DNA of 48,026 nucleotides from Prochlorococcus sp. AG-418-G23. Lineage in GTDB: Bacteria > Cyanobacteriota > Cyanobacteriia > PCC-6307 > Cyanobiaceae. The notes under the pieces were generated by a model. The model ran no database searches. It saw only the letters and a program-made list of their open reading frames with translations, and was not told where the DNA came from. Location of the stretch: positions 1 through 48,026 of the forward strand of contig QCLY01000006.1 of the NCBI GenBank assembly GCA_003214195.1, written 5' to 3'. Positions 16,340 through 25,173 of this stretch are shown in pieces. Position numbers and translations under genes: made by a program. Each line of letters starts with the position of its first letter. The stretch's first letter is position 1.

Positions 16340-16426
16340 AATATCTTTTCCTTATTTTAAAGAGCAGTATAAAGTAACAAAAAAATGTTTAAGGACACTT
16401 CATGGGTTCAGAAAATAATTTAATAC

Positions 16427-16717
16427 TTATGGAAGAAATTTGGCACATTCCTTCATATCACTATATGCAAAGGTAGTGAAAGCCCTATAATCTCCACTAT
16501 CAAGGTCTGAATTAGCTCTAGTAAAACGAAATTCCAATTCATCCCTTGCTACTTGTGTACTGATTAATTTTTTTTCCGCTAGCTTACAAGTCTGTACTAA
16601 ACTGCCTACATGGAATCCATAGTAATACCAAGCATCTTCGTCAGACTTTGCAAATAAGGGATTAATAATGGGATAAAGAGTTAAAGGAAATAAAAAAAGA
16701 AAGAATTTTGTCCTCAT
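16427..16717 (-). CDS. Small secreted protein
   Basis: 96 residues with an N-terminal signal peptide ending near LFAKSDE, then WYYYGFHVGSLVQTC and a Cys near the C-terminus (KECAKF). Same layout as 15121-15408. Probably periplasmic with one disulphide. Confidence 0.65.
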   Translation of the reverse strand: MRTKFFLFLFPLTLYPIINPLFAKSDEDAWYYYGFHVGSLVQTCKLAEKKLISTQVARDELEFRFTRANSDLDSGDYRAFTTFAYSDMKECAKFLP

Positions 16718-16880
16718 ATTGAAGATATATACACTTACCTAATAATCCTATATAAAAATATAAAAAATGCATTCTAGGAATCACTTCTACTAGATTTTCA
16801 GGTATTTAACTTATCAATTTATTATGAAACATATTACTTTAGTATAATAAGTCATATGATTTGAAAAAAATTTTTTAACC

Positions 16881-17201
16881 ATGTTTCTTGATGTAAAGGG
16901 TCCAAAGTCAAAAGTACAATCATTATCCTTTTATCTCTTTTATACTTTTGTGCCGCTGATTTTATGGGGTATTGGTATGAGGATAGGATTCTTACCTGAT
17001 ACGTTCCTTGAGTGGGCAAATTTCTTAGGTATGATTGGTGCAACAGTTTTATCTGCAATAGTAATAAAAGCAAGAAAATTAGATGCCAAGAATTATTTGC
17101 TTTGCATTCTTACTTTGTTTTTACCTTTGATTTTTCCAGGTAATTTAATTTCAATGATTATCCCTACAGCGCTAGTAGCAAGAAAGATATCATCTAAATG
17201 A
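16881..17201 (+). CDS. Hypothetical membrane protein
   Basis: 106 residues with about four hydrophobic segments and a short polar start. Isolated between two short gaps. Family not recognised. Confidence 0.6.
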   Translation: MFLDVKGPKSKVQSLSFYLFYTFVPLILWGIGMRIGFLPDTFLEWANFLGMIGATVLSAIVIKARKLDAKNYLLCILTLFLPLIFPGNLISMIIPTALVARKISSK

Positions 17202-17277
17202 TCAAAAATAGAATAAATTTTTTATTTACATTTTTAAAAGAAAATATAAAATAAAAAAAAATATTTAAAACCAAACA

Positions 17278-17529
17278 ATGACAAATTGGGAATACAAACA
17301 TATAAGACTCGACTATAAAGGTCGAGGAATTACACAAGAAATAAATCTTCTTGATATTGATGGCGAGCGAATCCGTGGATGGGGGTCATCAAATGAAGTC
17401 CCTACCCTCCCTGAAATGTTTGATGCCCTAGGTCAAGATGGTTGGGAGATGGTTACTCATGTGGTAAACCAAGATTTGCAAACAAATGGAACAACTTTTC
17501 ACTACTACAACTTCAAAAGACCTATCTAA
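17278..17529 (+). CDS. DUF4177-like small protein
   Basis: 83 residues starting MTNWEYKHIRLDYKG with ALGQDGWEMVTHVV and ending FKRPI; the WEYK start, the L-GxxGWE core and KRP end match the DUF4177-type fold. Three bases separate it from the next gene. Function unknown. Confidence 0.65.
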   Translation: MTNWEYKHIRLDYKGRGITQEINLLDIDGERIRGWGSSNEVPTLPEMFDALGQDGWEMVTHVVNQDLQTNGTTFHYYNFKRPI

Positions 17530-17532
17530 GAC

Positions 17533-17745
17533 ATGAGCAAATTTGATGAGTTAATGAAAGGTGGCTCAAAACGTAAAGAAGTAGAGAATCGTCAAGTCAA
17601 AAGAGCTCAAAGAAGGCAAATAATTCTTTGGACATTAGGAATATCATTTGTTTTTACTATTATTCCACCTTTTATAGGAATAATTGTATTTGTACCTACT
17701 CTATTATTTTCTTTATTCTATGCAACTAGGGAATGGATGGGTTGA
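17533..17745 (+). CDS. Small membrane protein
   Basis: 70 residues: a charged N-terminal half (KRKEVENRQVKRAQRRQ) and two close hydrophobic segments. Cotranscribed with the DUF4177-like gene. Function unknown. Confidence 0.6.
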   Translation: MSKFDELMKGGSKRKEVENRQVKRAQRRQIILWTLGISFVFTIIPPFIGIIVFVPTLLFSLFYATREWMG

Positions 17746-17830
17746 TTTTTTCCTAATAATTAAATCTTAACTTGATGCAGGGTATTGCAAATGATCGCTT
17801 AAAAGATTTTTAAATAGTAAGAAGTCAATC

Positions 17831-17875
17831 GGTGGCGAAAGGATTCGAACCTGCTATCTAGTGCCCCAAAGCACT
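17831..17875 (-). repeat. tRNA-Pro 3'-half fragment (C), mildly degenerate
   Basis: Minus strand reads AGTGCTTTGGGGCACTAG, then CAGGTTCGAATCC-TTTCGCC: anticodon stem-loop with TGG, T-arm and part of the acceptor strand. No 5' half is present. Confidence 0.75.
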
Positions 17876-17976
17876 GCCTACCAAATTGCAAGCACTAGCT
17901 TATGGAGCTATAACTTAATTCCTGCATGGTATTGAGTTATTTTTCTGGTTAAAAATAATATTTGTCCATAATTTTC

Positions 17977-17998
17977 TGTCAAAAATCCGTCAACCATC
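17977..17998 (+). repeat. 11-bp direct repeat, arm-site-like
   Basis: TGTCAAAAATC then CGTCAACCATC, 8 of 11 identical, exactly adjacent, about 100 bases from tRNA fragment C. One of a series of such pairs. Confidence 0.4.
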
Positions 17999-18038
17999 TT
18001 TATAATTAAGCGCTTTATCGGTCGTCTAGTTTATGTAG

Positions 18039-18209
18039 TCAGTAATGAAAAAAAGGCACTTCTTCAACTTCTCTTGGAGCATAATCACAAATACCAAATT
18101 GCATACATTCCATTTGGTCATCAGAAAGCTTTCTTTCAACTGAAAGCATATTAAGCCAGTTCTCAAAAGCTTTTTGAAGTTTATGTTTAATAGGATTTCC
18201 GCAAGTCAT
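18039..18209 (-). CDS. 56-residue Cys-containing protein
   Basis: MTCGNPIKHKLQKAFENWLN then DDQMECMQFGICDYAPREVEE; Cys at 3, 35 and 41. A GGAGG ribosome site precedes ATG. Function unknown. Confidence 0.6.
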   Translation of the reverse strand: MTCGNPIKHKLQKAFENWLNMLSVERKLSDDQMECMQFGICDYAPREVEEVPFFHY

Positions 18210-18286
18210 AATGAACCTCCTTTGATATAACAGTTATCTAATATAAGTAACATCTAAAAAACAAGAGTGGGAATACTTAAAAAATT

Positions 18287-18310
18287 AAGAGGGCGTTTAT
18301 TTGCCCTCTT
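18287..18310. terminator. Hairpin AAGAGGGC/GCCCTCTT
   Basis: Perfect 8-bp stem with an 8-base loop. The short A- and T-runs at either end could act weakly in both directions. Confidence 0.5.
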
Positions 18311-18385
18311 TGAGTCGTATGCTCCTCGCTGTCAACAAAGTCGATGAAGTGCTTTTGAATCCTGTATTATTTTTACTTCAAAGGG

Positions 18386-18433
18386 ATGCGAAAATATCTT
18401 TGTGACAACCACAAAGCACTTTTACTCGGGTAA
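18386..18433 (+). CDS. Possible 15-residue peptide
   Basis: MRKYLCDNHKALLLG-stop. The duplicated block at 13.8 kb keeps a DNHRALLLR-stop frame despite other changes, a hint of coding. Could equally be leader DNA for the next gene. Confidence 0.25.
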   Translation: MRKYLCDNHKALLLG

Positions 18434-18494
18434 TAATACTCTATGAATTTCAAGTCAAAAGGAGGATAATAAAGATATAGATCTAGGAGGTCTT

Positions 18495-18677
18495 ATGAAA
18501 CTATTCAATCAATTTAATATTCTTCCAAGATACTTAACAGCGTTTAACTATGCAGGACTAAATCTTAACGAAACGCCAAAAGAACTTGAGAAATGTACTC
18601 CTGAGTTTCAAAACTTTTGGGAGAAAGAATGTAGAGAACATCCAACAAATCAAAATTGTTTAATTTACTGTGACTGA
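18495..18677 (+). CDS. 60-residue Cys-containing protein
   Basis: Begins MKLFNQFNILPRYLTAF and ends with a Cys-rich stretch (EKECREHPTNQNCLIYCD). A strong AGGAGG precedes the ATG. Followed by 18718 after 40 bases. Function unknown. Confidence 0.65.
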   Translation: MKLFNQFNILPRYLTAFNYAGLNLNETPKELEKCTPEFQNFWEKECREHPTNQNCLIYCD

Positions 18678-18717
18678 GGTTTTAATCTTTAGTCTTTTTT
18701 TTAAATAAGGAGGTTTT

Positions 18718-18867
18718 ATGCAACTAACCACTCCATTCACTATTCTCAATAAAAAATTCAACGAGATGGATTTAATTAGAGATGCAATGAAGAGAAGAAA
18801 ATTAGCTACTGAAAGATTGCATAATGATTATAGAAAAATGTATAAAACTAACCAATTTGCTTATTAA
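18718..18867 (+). CDS. 49-residue basic protein
   Basis: MQLTTPFTILNKKFNEMDLI, then a helical basic segment (MKRRKLATERLHNDYRKMYK). AAGGAGG lies before the ATG. A decayed copy sits at 13913, supporting that this is the functional version. Confidence 0.65.
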   Translation: MQLTTPFTILNKKFNEMDLIRDAMKRRKLATERLHNDYRKMYKTNQFAY

Positions 18868-19024
18868 CCTCTAGTGGGAATTTTTAAAGTGTTTTGTCTT
18901 TATAAATCAAGCACGGTTATTGGATTAGATTTAGCAACATTAGTATTGTTGTATATTGATAAAAATTACTCGATACATATCAATTTATTTTAGAGCTATT
19001 TAAGTCAAATTAATACTTTAATTA

Positions 19025-19067
19025 TTGACAGTTGATCTAAAATAAGGGGCAATTAGCTCCTTTTTTT
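19025..19067 (+). promoter_or_regulatory. Dyad promoter motif plus leader hairpin
   Basis: TTGACA-GTTGATC-TAAAAT (19025-19043) is followed by GGGGC-AATTA-GCTCC and T7 (19046-19067) directly touching ATG 19068. Promoter, short leader and a terminator-like hairpin thus abut the start codon, suggesting attenuation or hairpin control of translation. Confidence 0.6.
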
Positions 19068-19373
19068 ATGTCTTGTTCAGTCACCTCCGTGTTTACTTTT
19101 AAAATTGAAAGCACTTTCGATGAATGGGCTGCAATATTTGATAGTGCAGAAGCAGATAAAAGGCATTCAGAATTTGATATTAAACCACTTTTCAGAGGAG
19201 TAAGCAAGGATGATCCTCAAAAAATAATTGTTATTCATCAAGCTCCAGAAGGTAATGTTCAAAAGTTTGTGGAAGCCAATGGTGACTGGATGGCAACTCA
19301 TAGAGTTGACTTATCAACAATGGAGGAATCCTCTTGGACTGCTTCATTAACAAAGGATAGTTGTTGTGATTAA
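19068..19373 (+). CDS. DUF3764 family protein
   Basis: 101 residues; FDEWAAIFDSAEADKRH, LFRGVSKDDPQKIIVIHQAP and MATHRVDLSTMEESSW are the conserved blocks of this cyanobacterial family of dimeric ferredoxin-like fold (recall). Cytosolic, function unknown. Start fixed by the leader hairpin. Confidence 0.7.
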   Translation: MSCSVTSVFTFKIESTFDEWAAIFDSAEADKRHSEFDIKPLFRGVSKDDPQKIIVIHQAPEGNVQKFVEANGDWMATHRVDLSTMEESSWTASLTKDSCCD

Positions 19374-19378
19374 CTAAA

Positions 19379-19544
19379 TGGTAAATCAAGATCAAAAAAA
19401 TCAATATTACTAGAAAAAGCTTAAGACGAACTTAAGGCAATTTGCACCAAGTCCCAAGATCAATCTGGGGCTAGAGATATGGAAGTAAAAACCTTACTAA
19501 GAGAACTTCGAGGGTTTATGAAAAAGAAATTGATGACGATATAA
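19379..19544 (+). pseudogene. Decayed small gene
   Basis: ATG 19379 runs into a stop after ten codons, but the other frames read EKA-stop-DELKAICTKSQ and ARDMEVKTLLRELRGFMKKK to 19544, a plausible helical protein broken by a stop and frameshift. Parent family not identified. Confidence 0.4.
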
Positions 19545-19564
19545 ATAGGGAAGTGTAATATTTA

Positions 19565-19789
19565 CTAATTTTCCATAACACCCGCTATTTTTCGCTCTGC
19601 TAGTCGTTTTTTTAGAATTGAATAATTTTGTGAAGCCCATTTTCGAGAAATATCAAATTCAGCATCTAAATCTTTTTGAAGTGATTTGATTATTTTGAAT
19701 ACTTCTTTGATGCCTAGATAAATTACTAACAGCACCTTAGTTATGTTTATTACAACAAATGCTATCTTTTCAATTCTTTGATCTTGCAT
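19565..19789 (-). CDS. Hypothetical protein with membrane segment
   Basis: 74 residues: hydrophobic segment at about 9-30, then a charged helical part (ISRKWASQNYSILKKRLAER). Function unknown. Confidence 0.5.
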   Translation of the reverse strand: MQDQRIEKIAFVVINITKVLLVIYLGIKEVFKIIKSLQKDLDAEFDISRKWASQNYSILKKRLAERKIAGVMEN

Positions 19790-19866
19790 TTTAACTTATC
19801 CAAGTCCACTAAAATTAACAGAGGTAAGAAATTATGCAAATTTTTTTTCAAACGTTTGAAATTAGA

Positions 19867-20115
19867 TTAAAAATAACTTCTAAAAATACTGGTTTTCTTC
19901 CAACCTTCTTCTAATAACTGTTTGTATTCTTTTCTTGCTGCTTCTATAGTTTCGATCCTGCTGCCTTTCATAACTGGTTTACTGCTTCTTTTATATACGC
20001 AGCCATAACTAATCATCATTGCATCAATAGTTGGCCCAGGCTTACTTATATCCTCAAATGGTTCAAATACTTTTATTCTTGATCTGTCCTTATTTATAAG
20101 GGTAAATTTCTCCAT
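19867..20115 (-). CDS. DUF1651-like protein (MEKFTL family)
   Basis: 82 residues: MEKFTLINKDRSRIKVFEPF, YGCVYKRSSKPVMKGSR and ARKEYKQLLEEGWKKT. The A-R-x-x-(Y/W)-x-x-L-x-x-x-G-W ending is that of DUF1651. Nearly identical to 44294-44542; a frameshifted relative is at 7853. Function unknown, but three copies in 37 kb suggest it moves with the island. Confidence 0.7.
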   Translation of the reverse strand: MEKFTLINKDRSRIKVFEPFEDISKPGPTIDAMMISYGCVYKRSSKPVMKGSRIETIEAARKEYKQLLEEGWKKTSIFRSYF

Positions 20116-20132
20116 AAATTAATAATAGTCAA

Positions 20133-20160
20133 AAAAAGGGGCGACATAAAATCCCTTTTT
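20133..20160. terminator. Symmetrical AAAAAGGG/CCCTTTTT hairpin
   Basis: Stem of 8 bp around a GCGACATAAAAT loop, with extra A's or T's on both sides, so it can work in both directions. It lies 18 bases before the ATG of 20115 (minus). A close relative is at 32923-32944. Confidence 0.55.
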
Positions 20161-20487
20161 ATGGTCATTAAACCAAGAAGAATTTTTACCTATAATGCGA
20201 GCATGATTCTTCATTTTTTCAAATCTTTTTTCAGCTTTTTTAGACTATTTAGTAGCATTATTTTCAATATTATTGAATTTTTCGTAATTTAATATTATTT
20301 CTCATTCCAAGTTTTCTAATATCCAGATACATTGGGTTTGGACTGATATCACCAAGACCAAGAATTACAAGATCAAAAGATTAAATAACTACACCATGCC
20401 AATGAAAAACAAAATCTTCCTTTTATCAAAAAGTACCCAATGAGCATTTTATTGACGATTATTGCTTTTACTTTTTGATTCATGCCG

Positions 20488-20508
20488 GCCAACAAATAGC
20501 CAACAAAT
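20488..20508 (+). repeat. 11-bp period direct repeat GCCAACAAAT
   Basis: GCCAACAAAT at 20488 and 20499. The same unit recurs at 21864 and, inverted, at 23747, bracketing the protease and TPR genes. Otherwise 20161-20557 holds nothing I can support. Confidence 0.6.
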
Positions 20509-20557
20509 TAATACCAAAAGTTGAGAAAAGTCTAGCTCTAATATTAAAATTTTATTT

Positions 20558-21832
20558 ATGAAAAGTATTTATCTGGTCCCATTATTAATATTTGGATCAC
20601 TATTGTTTGAAACTAAACCTATTTTTGCCAATACAAATCTTTGCTCTGAGAAAATTTTAAGTGGTAGAAAACTTGTTAGTGCTTTCAAACCAAATGTTGT
20701 AGTTGTATATGCGGGCGATTTTTATGGAACTGGTTTTGTAATTGGTCAAAGTAATAACAAAACTTTTATTCTTACCAACAAGCACGTGGTTGATTCTGAA
20801 AAGAAAGTCTCAATAAAATGGTCAGATGGATCACTTAATAATGGAGCTGTTATTAAAAGTGCTCGTAATAGCAATGCTTGGAAGAGAGGTATTTGGGTTA
20901 ACGACATGGCATTGATAAGTATTAACGGAATCAAGGGGAGCGTACTCCCAATCAAAAAAACCAATGAATTTGCCGGAGAGAATGTAATTGCTATTGGAAC
21001 ACCAAAAGAATTTGAATTTACAGTTACTAGAGGAATTGTGAGTGCAGTAAGAGAAAGAGGACAAATAATTCAAACTGATGCCGCAATTAATAAAGGAAAC
21101 TCAGGCGGTCCATTAATCAATTCTTATGGATGCGTGGTTGGAATAAATACATACATATATAGAACAGAGGAAGGAGAACAAGGTCTAAATTTTGCAGTAT
21201 CTAGTGAAAGGATAATTCGTTTCTTAAATAACGCGGGCTATGCTTTTTTACAAGATAAATTTATTGATTTTAAATACAATAATATAGAGCCCTTTGAAAA
21301 TAATAATAAAGATTTCTCAAATGATTTAAAACTTTCTAGAGATAAAGGTTCTAGAACTATTAGGATTAATTTTACAAATGGTGGGAGATCAGATTTTATA
21401 AATTTAAAAGAAGATACTTCTAACTCTTCTAGAAAAAGAACCTTTTTTTACAATTCCTCTGATGATAAATATGATTTGGTAGCAACATGTGGGAAAGAAG
21501 ATCCTTCATTAAAAATTTATAGGGATTCTAATCTTTTACCTACAGACTTTAATAATGACAGAGATAGGCAAATTTTTATAAATTTATGTAATGCCACTAC
21601 ATACAGTAATAGAGTATTCTTGAATCCTTGGGAAAAATGGGGAACAGTTTATAAGACTATTCAATTAAGAAAAAATAATGAAAAAGAAGAAATACTTTTC
21701 TGGTGTGAACGGGGAGAATTCATAGATAAATTTGTTAATAAAGGGTCTTTTTATAATCAAATTCCATCTTTAGAAAACTTAAAGAATGATTTAGCTAGAA
21801 ATGTATGTACACCATATGATTTAAGAGGTTAA
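20558..21832 (+). CDS. Secreted trypsin-like (HtrA/S1C) serine protease
   Basis: 424 residues. A signal peptide (1-24, ending PIFA) leads to a protease domain with TNKHVVD (His76), NDMALI (Asp116) and GNSGGPL (Ser182), the full catalytic triad of the S1C family, as in DegP/HtrA. No PDZ domain follows; residues 230-424 are an unrecognised Cys-containing domain. Probably acts in the periplasm on misfolded or foreign protein. It is flanked by GCCAACAAAT direct repeats, as if it were cargo of one insertion. Confidence 0.85.
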   Translation: MKSIYLVPLLIFGSLLFETKPIFANTNLCSEKILSGRKLVSAFKPNVVVVYAGDFYGTGFVIGQSNNKTFILTNKHVVDSEKKVSIKWSDGSLNNGAVIKSARNSNAWKRGIWVNDMALISINGIKGSVLPIKKTNEFAGENVIAIGTPKEFEFTVTRGIVSAVRERGQIIQTDAAINKGNSGGPLINSYGCVVGINTYIYRTEEGEQGLNFAVSSERIIRFLNNAGYAFLQDKFIDFKYNNIEPFENNNKDFSNDLKLSRDKGSRTIRINFTNGGRSDFINLKEDTSNSSRKRTFFYNSSDDKYDLVATCGKEDPSLKIYRDSNLLPTDFNNDRDRQIFINLCNATTYSNRVFLNPWEKWGTVYKTIQLRKNNEKEEILFWCERGEFIDKFVNKGSFYNQIPSLENLKNDLARNVCTPYDLRG

Positions 21833-21863
21833 AAATTTATCAATTTTTATATAAATATTGAAA

Positions 21864-21884
21864 GCCAACAAATGGCAAACAAAT
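21864..21884 (+). repeat. 11-bp period direct repeat GC(C/A)AACAAAT
   Basis: GCCAACAAAT at 21864 and GCAAACAAAT at 21875, same unit as at 20488. Between here and 22121 I see no gene. Confidence 0.6.
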
Positions 21885-22121
21885 ATATCTTTATTTTATA
21901 TCTCTAAGTAAACAGTACTCCGCAACTAATTAGTCATAGCTTATAGGCATAATGTCCTGATAGGGTTGTTAAGTTCTCCCCAATTTTGTAAGAAAGCAGC
22001 AATACTTTAGTTGTAAATAAGACAAATATAGTTATTGGAATTTATTTGAGACTCCATGTTGATTATTATTTATAGTTGTATTAACTTGTAATTACATCTC
22101 AGCTACCCCCTCAACAACCAA

Positions 22122-22301
22122 GTGCTTATTCCAAAGCTATCTCAAACAGAAGATTTGGTTGAAGCAATAAGAGTACTTATTAGAGATCCTTTTGGGAAAA
22201 AGAATTGGCAAATTATAGAGAATAAAGGAAAAACTAGATTAGGAGTAAGGTTTGAAGATGTTACTAGAACTTATAAAAGTATCACTTATAACTGGCTTTG
22301 A
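22122..22301 (+). pseudogene. Integrase N-terminal (arm-binding domain) fragment
   Basis: From GTG 22122 the frame reads 59 residues including AIRVLIRDPFGKKNWQIIEN and KGKTRLGVRFEDVTRTYKS. A 'W-x-I-x-x-x-(G)K-R-L-x-V-R-F' block followed by a Tyr-Lys-Ser segment is what I expect from the arm-binding domain of cyanobacterial tyrosine recombinases. The core-binding and catalytic domains (R..HxxR..Y) are absent, so this is a relic. It lies between GCCAACAAAT repeats, its plausible former binding sites. The similarity is from recall and needs a profile search. Confidence 0.45.
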
Positions 22302-22318
22302 TTAAATCCAAAATAGAA

Positions 22319-23056
22319 ATGAAATCATATATGAGAAACATTTTTATATCAATATCATTCTTTATTATGATCTTATCTTTTGAGATCTTACCAAGTACTA
22401 AATTCTCTAAATTTGGGTTAACCAACATTACACTATTACCCAAAGTTCTAGCTGAGTCAGGAAATTATTATTTACAGCAAACCTATGAAGCATTTAAGAA
22501 GGAAGATTATGGGAGCATCATATTTTACGGAGAAAAAGGTATCGAATATTATCGTAAAAGGAAAGAAACTAAAAGCCCAGAATATGTGAGCCTTTTAACT
22601 TTTGTGGGTCTCGCAAAAATGGAATCTGGTAATTTTCTTGGAGCTATTGAAAACTTTGAAGAATCTATCTTAATTTCACCTGATTCTTACGGTTATTCCC
22701 TACTTGGAAGCGCAAAAGAAAAAGCAAAAGATTTTGAAGGGGCTATAGAAGCTTTGACTAAATCGATAGAAGCATATAAAGGTAGCGATAATAAAATGAT
22801 ACTAGATCTCTTTAAGAGAAGAGGTTTCGCAAGATTGCAACATGGAGAATATAAAGGAGCTATTGATGACTATTCAGAGGCAATAAAGATTATTCCCGAC
22901 GCATCTTTTTATATGTTAAGAGGATACAGCAAGTTTTTAACCGGGGATTTTAGAGGAAATTGCGAAGATATATTTATGGCTGAAAAAATAGGAACTTTAG
23001 ATCAAAATTTAATAAATAAAGTGAAGGAAGACTATAAATGTTTACTTTTTGAATAA
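22319..23056 (+). CDS. Exported TPR protein
   Basis: 245 residues from MKSYMRN. A hydrophobic N-terminus (about 5-22) is followed by TPR-type helices: GNFLGAIENFEESILISPDS, KDFEGAIEALTKSIEAYKG and GEYKGAIDDYSEAIKIIPD, ending with a Cys-containing DFRGNCEDIFMAEK unit. TPRs bind peptides or partner proteins; target unknown. An in-frame TTG lies seven codons upstream. The ending resembles that of 23283-23696. Confidence 0.8.
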   Translation: MKSYMRNIFISISFFIMILSFEILPSTKFSKFGLTNITLLPKVLAESGNYYLQQTYEAFKKEDYGSIIFYGEKGIEYYRKRKETKSPEYVSLLTFVGLAKMESGNFLGAIENFEESILISPDSYGYSLLGSAKEKAKDFEGAIEALTKSIEAYKGSDNKMILDLFKRRGFARLQHGEYKGAIDDYSEAIKIIPDASFYMLRGYSKFLTGDFRGNCEDIFMAEKIGTLDQNLINKVKEDYKCLLFE

Positions 23057-23282
23057 TGTTTAAGAGAGATAATTAAATTAAATTTTTGTTATTTCAACAT
23101 AAAATTACTACATAAGTTTTAAAAACGACTTTTAGATTCTTTTTGTTCTCAAATGCTTCGGAGGAATTTGTAACTTATAAGAAAGTTTAAAACCTTTGAT
23201 TTTTGGAATTTTTATAGAAGAGGGTTATTTGGAGTGAATCTATGTAGGAAAAGTTAATCAAATAAATAAGAACTTGATTAAG

Positions 23283-23696
23283 TTAACATACCTTTTTAAT
23301 CCAATATGCAGCGTCTTCTTGACTTTCCTTAGGAATAATAGAACCTAGAGAAGCAACTTTTTTAAAGTCATTACATGCAGCCCTATTATCCCCAAGCATA
23401 TGTTTAGAATATCCGCGAATGTCATAAGCCATCGCCGCAATCTCACTCTTTAGATAATCAATTTCGTTAAGTAGGGTTAGTGCCTTATTTGATAAATTAA
23501 TAGCCTCTCTATGATTATCTCTAGCTGAACTATCCATCGCTGCAGAAATACTTTCAAAAATTTCATCTTCTATTCCTGCGTATGCATTAGATGGAGATAA
23601 AAATACCAGGCAACTAAAAGTAATATTAAAAAATGAAATAAAAATAGGATTTCTTATAAAGGAATAAGAAGAAAAGCTCTTTCTAAAATTATTCAT
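23283..23696 (-). CDS. Exported TPR-like protein
   Basis: 137 residues: signal peptide to about residue 40 (NAYAG), then a helical repeat with DNHREAINLSNKALTLLNE and RGYSKHMLGDNRAACNDFKK, close in pattern to the last TPR of the neighbour at 22319. Single-domain relative of that gene, in opposite orientation. Confidence 0.65.
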   Translation of the reverse strand: MNNFRKSFSSYSFIRNPIFISFFNITFSCLVFLSPSNAYAGIEDEIFESISAAMDSSARDNHREAINLSNKALTLLNEIDYLKSEIAAMAYDIRGYSKHMLGDNRAACNDFKKVASLGSIIPKESQEDAAYWIKKVC

Positions 23697-23746
23697 TAAT
23701 TTAAATTGTTCTTTCTAAGAAACTTTATAAATATAGCCATAAGAAT

Positions 23747-23767
23747 ATTTGTTGGCCATTTGTTGGA
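23747..23767 (-). repeat. 11-bp period direct repeat, inverted GCCAACAAAT
   Basis: ATTTGTTGGC at 23747 and ATTTGTTGGA at 23758, the reverse complement of the unit at 20488 and 21864. Confidence 0.6.
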
Positions 23768-23830
23768 TGCTATGAGCCAACGAAAATATTCTTAACTACG
23801 TTTTATTTATTTTATTAGTTAGGAATATTT

Positions 23831-24066
23831 TTATTTTTTCCTTTTCAGATCATCAATGACATAAATTGCAACCCCAATAAATAAAACCATCCAAAAAATT
23901 AAAGGACCATAGACGGGATGAATATTTTCACTAATGGATTTATCTAGCTCTAATCTGGATTTATTAATTTCCTTGATAAAGTTAGGACCTCTATCAAAAA
24001 AAACATAACAGATATAACTCCAAGCCCAAAGAAAATAAATTTTTTAATAGTATTAAAATTATCCAA
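23831..24066 (-). pseudogene. Frameshifted two-helix membrane protein
   Basis: From TTG 24066 one frame gives KKFIFFGLGVISVMFF; after a run of eight T (plus-strand A 23996-24003) homology-like coding continues in the next frame: RGPNFIKEINKSRLELDKS, then a second helix and DDLKRKK. A one-base change in the homopolymer explains it; sequencing error or phase variation are alternatives. Confidence 0.45.
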
Positions 24067-24169
24067 AATATTCTTTAAAAATAGAAAGTAAAGTATTTCT
24101 AAATTAGTTAATTTATTAATAAATAACTATAAATTAATAGATTTTTTTAGACTTAAAAAGTTAAAAGTG

Positions 24170-24388
24170 ATGTATGACATTCACAAAAAAATTCAAATAA
24201 TTTCTATGATTAAGAAAACAACAATCAGAATGAAATCTTTGCTCTCAAGTAAAAGATCAAAAGCTATATTAGGGATTGGTTTAATAGCAATTAGTATTGG
24301 TGCACTATCAAAAAAGGTTATCAGCAATCCAGTAGGAGGATGTATGAAAGGCACTCAAGAATTGACTTTAAATAAAGGGATAAAGTAA
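24170..24388 (+). CDS. Hypothetical membrane-anchored protein
   Basis: 72 residues from ATG 24170; one hydrophobic segment (ILGIGLIAISIGAL) and a short C-terminal tail with one Cys. Shorter starts (MIKKTT, MKSLLSS) are possible. Confidence 0.5.
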   Translation: MYDIHKKIQIISMIKKTTIRMKSLLSSKRSKAILGIGLIAISIGALSKKVISNPVGGCMKGTQELTLNKGIK

Positions 24389-24497
24389 AGCTAGGAAAGC
24401 TAGTATTGGAAGTGGTATGAGTTTCATTTCTTATTCAGTTTTTGTAAAACAGGCAATAAGGGCCATGTTTTGGGACATCTAGTTTTTCCTCAGCCTT

Positions 24498-24601
24498 TTA
24501 ATAATCAATTACACCAACTGCCCATGAACCGCAGATATCTTGGTGCTTTGACAACTAGTCAAAAGTATTAAAATTATAGGTGCCAACAGTAATCTTTTCA
24601 T
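24498..24601 (-). pseudogene. Frameshifted small lipoprotein with MKRLLLAP start
   Basis: ATG 24601 reads MKRLLLAPIILILLTSC, a lipoprotein signal with lipobox LTSC, using the recurrent MKRLLL cassette. The same frame ends at 24509, but a neighbouring frame gives CGSWAVGVIDY-stop (24498), which looks like the genuine tail. A single shift between them would restore a ~33-residue lipoprotein. Confidence 0.4.
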
Positions 24602-24729
24602 TAAAAGAGGTTTTTATCCCGCTATTTTAGAACGACTGTCAATTAAATATTTCCCCTTATATCAACTTAATATAAGTAATTATCAGATTAAATTTATGCT
24701 TAAATATTTCAGTTCTCATTAACTTACAA

Positions 24730-24948
24730 ATGTATTATTCAGAAACTAAAGTCATAATGGGTGGTCTAGCCCATGTTCCAATCTTAATTTTTATAGTAAA
24801 TTTTATTAAAGGAAAGTTTGAATCTTTAGCATTAAAAGTAGTTGAAGTTAAGACCGAAAAGCCAAAGGTAAAAGTAGTTGAACTAAAGGAAGAGGAAGTA
24901 AAATCGGAAGAGTTAATCGCAAATGAATTTAAAGAAGAAGCAGAATAA
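24730..24948 (+). CDS. Membrane anchor with acidic/Lys-Val repeat tail
   Basis: 72 residues: hydrophobic segment at about 10-26, then a low-complexity tail with VEVKTEKPKVKVVELKEEE, an alternating charged, Val-rich stretch. Followed by a terminator. Function unknown. Confidence 0.55.
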   Translation: MYYSETKVIMGGLAHVPILIFIVNFIKGKFESLALKVVEVKTEKPKVKVVELKEEEVKSEELIANEFKEEAE

Positions 24949-24969
24949 CGTAAAAAAAAATTTAACAAA

Positions 24970-24995
24970 AAGAGGGATAAAACTCTCTTTTTTTT
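24970..24995 (+). terminator. Rho-independent terminator
   Basis: AAGAGGG-ATAAAA-CTCTCTT (one G-T pair) followed by a T-run ending at 24995. Closes the gene at 24730. Between it and 25173 only a 14-codon frame (25077) is seen. Confidence 0.75.
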
Positions 24996-25173
24996 ATATC
25001 TTCTTCAATTAAAGATTTCTGAGATAAATTTTTTGATTTATGTAGAGAATATCAAGAAGAGATCTAACCTCAAAAGATGGCAGAAATTTTAAGGGATTAC
25101 GCTGATATATTAGATGGTTGATAAATTCAAAAGAAAAACCTAGATTACATAAGTAAATTTTAAGCAGAATAAA

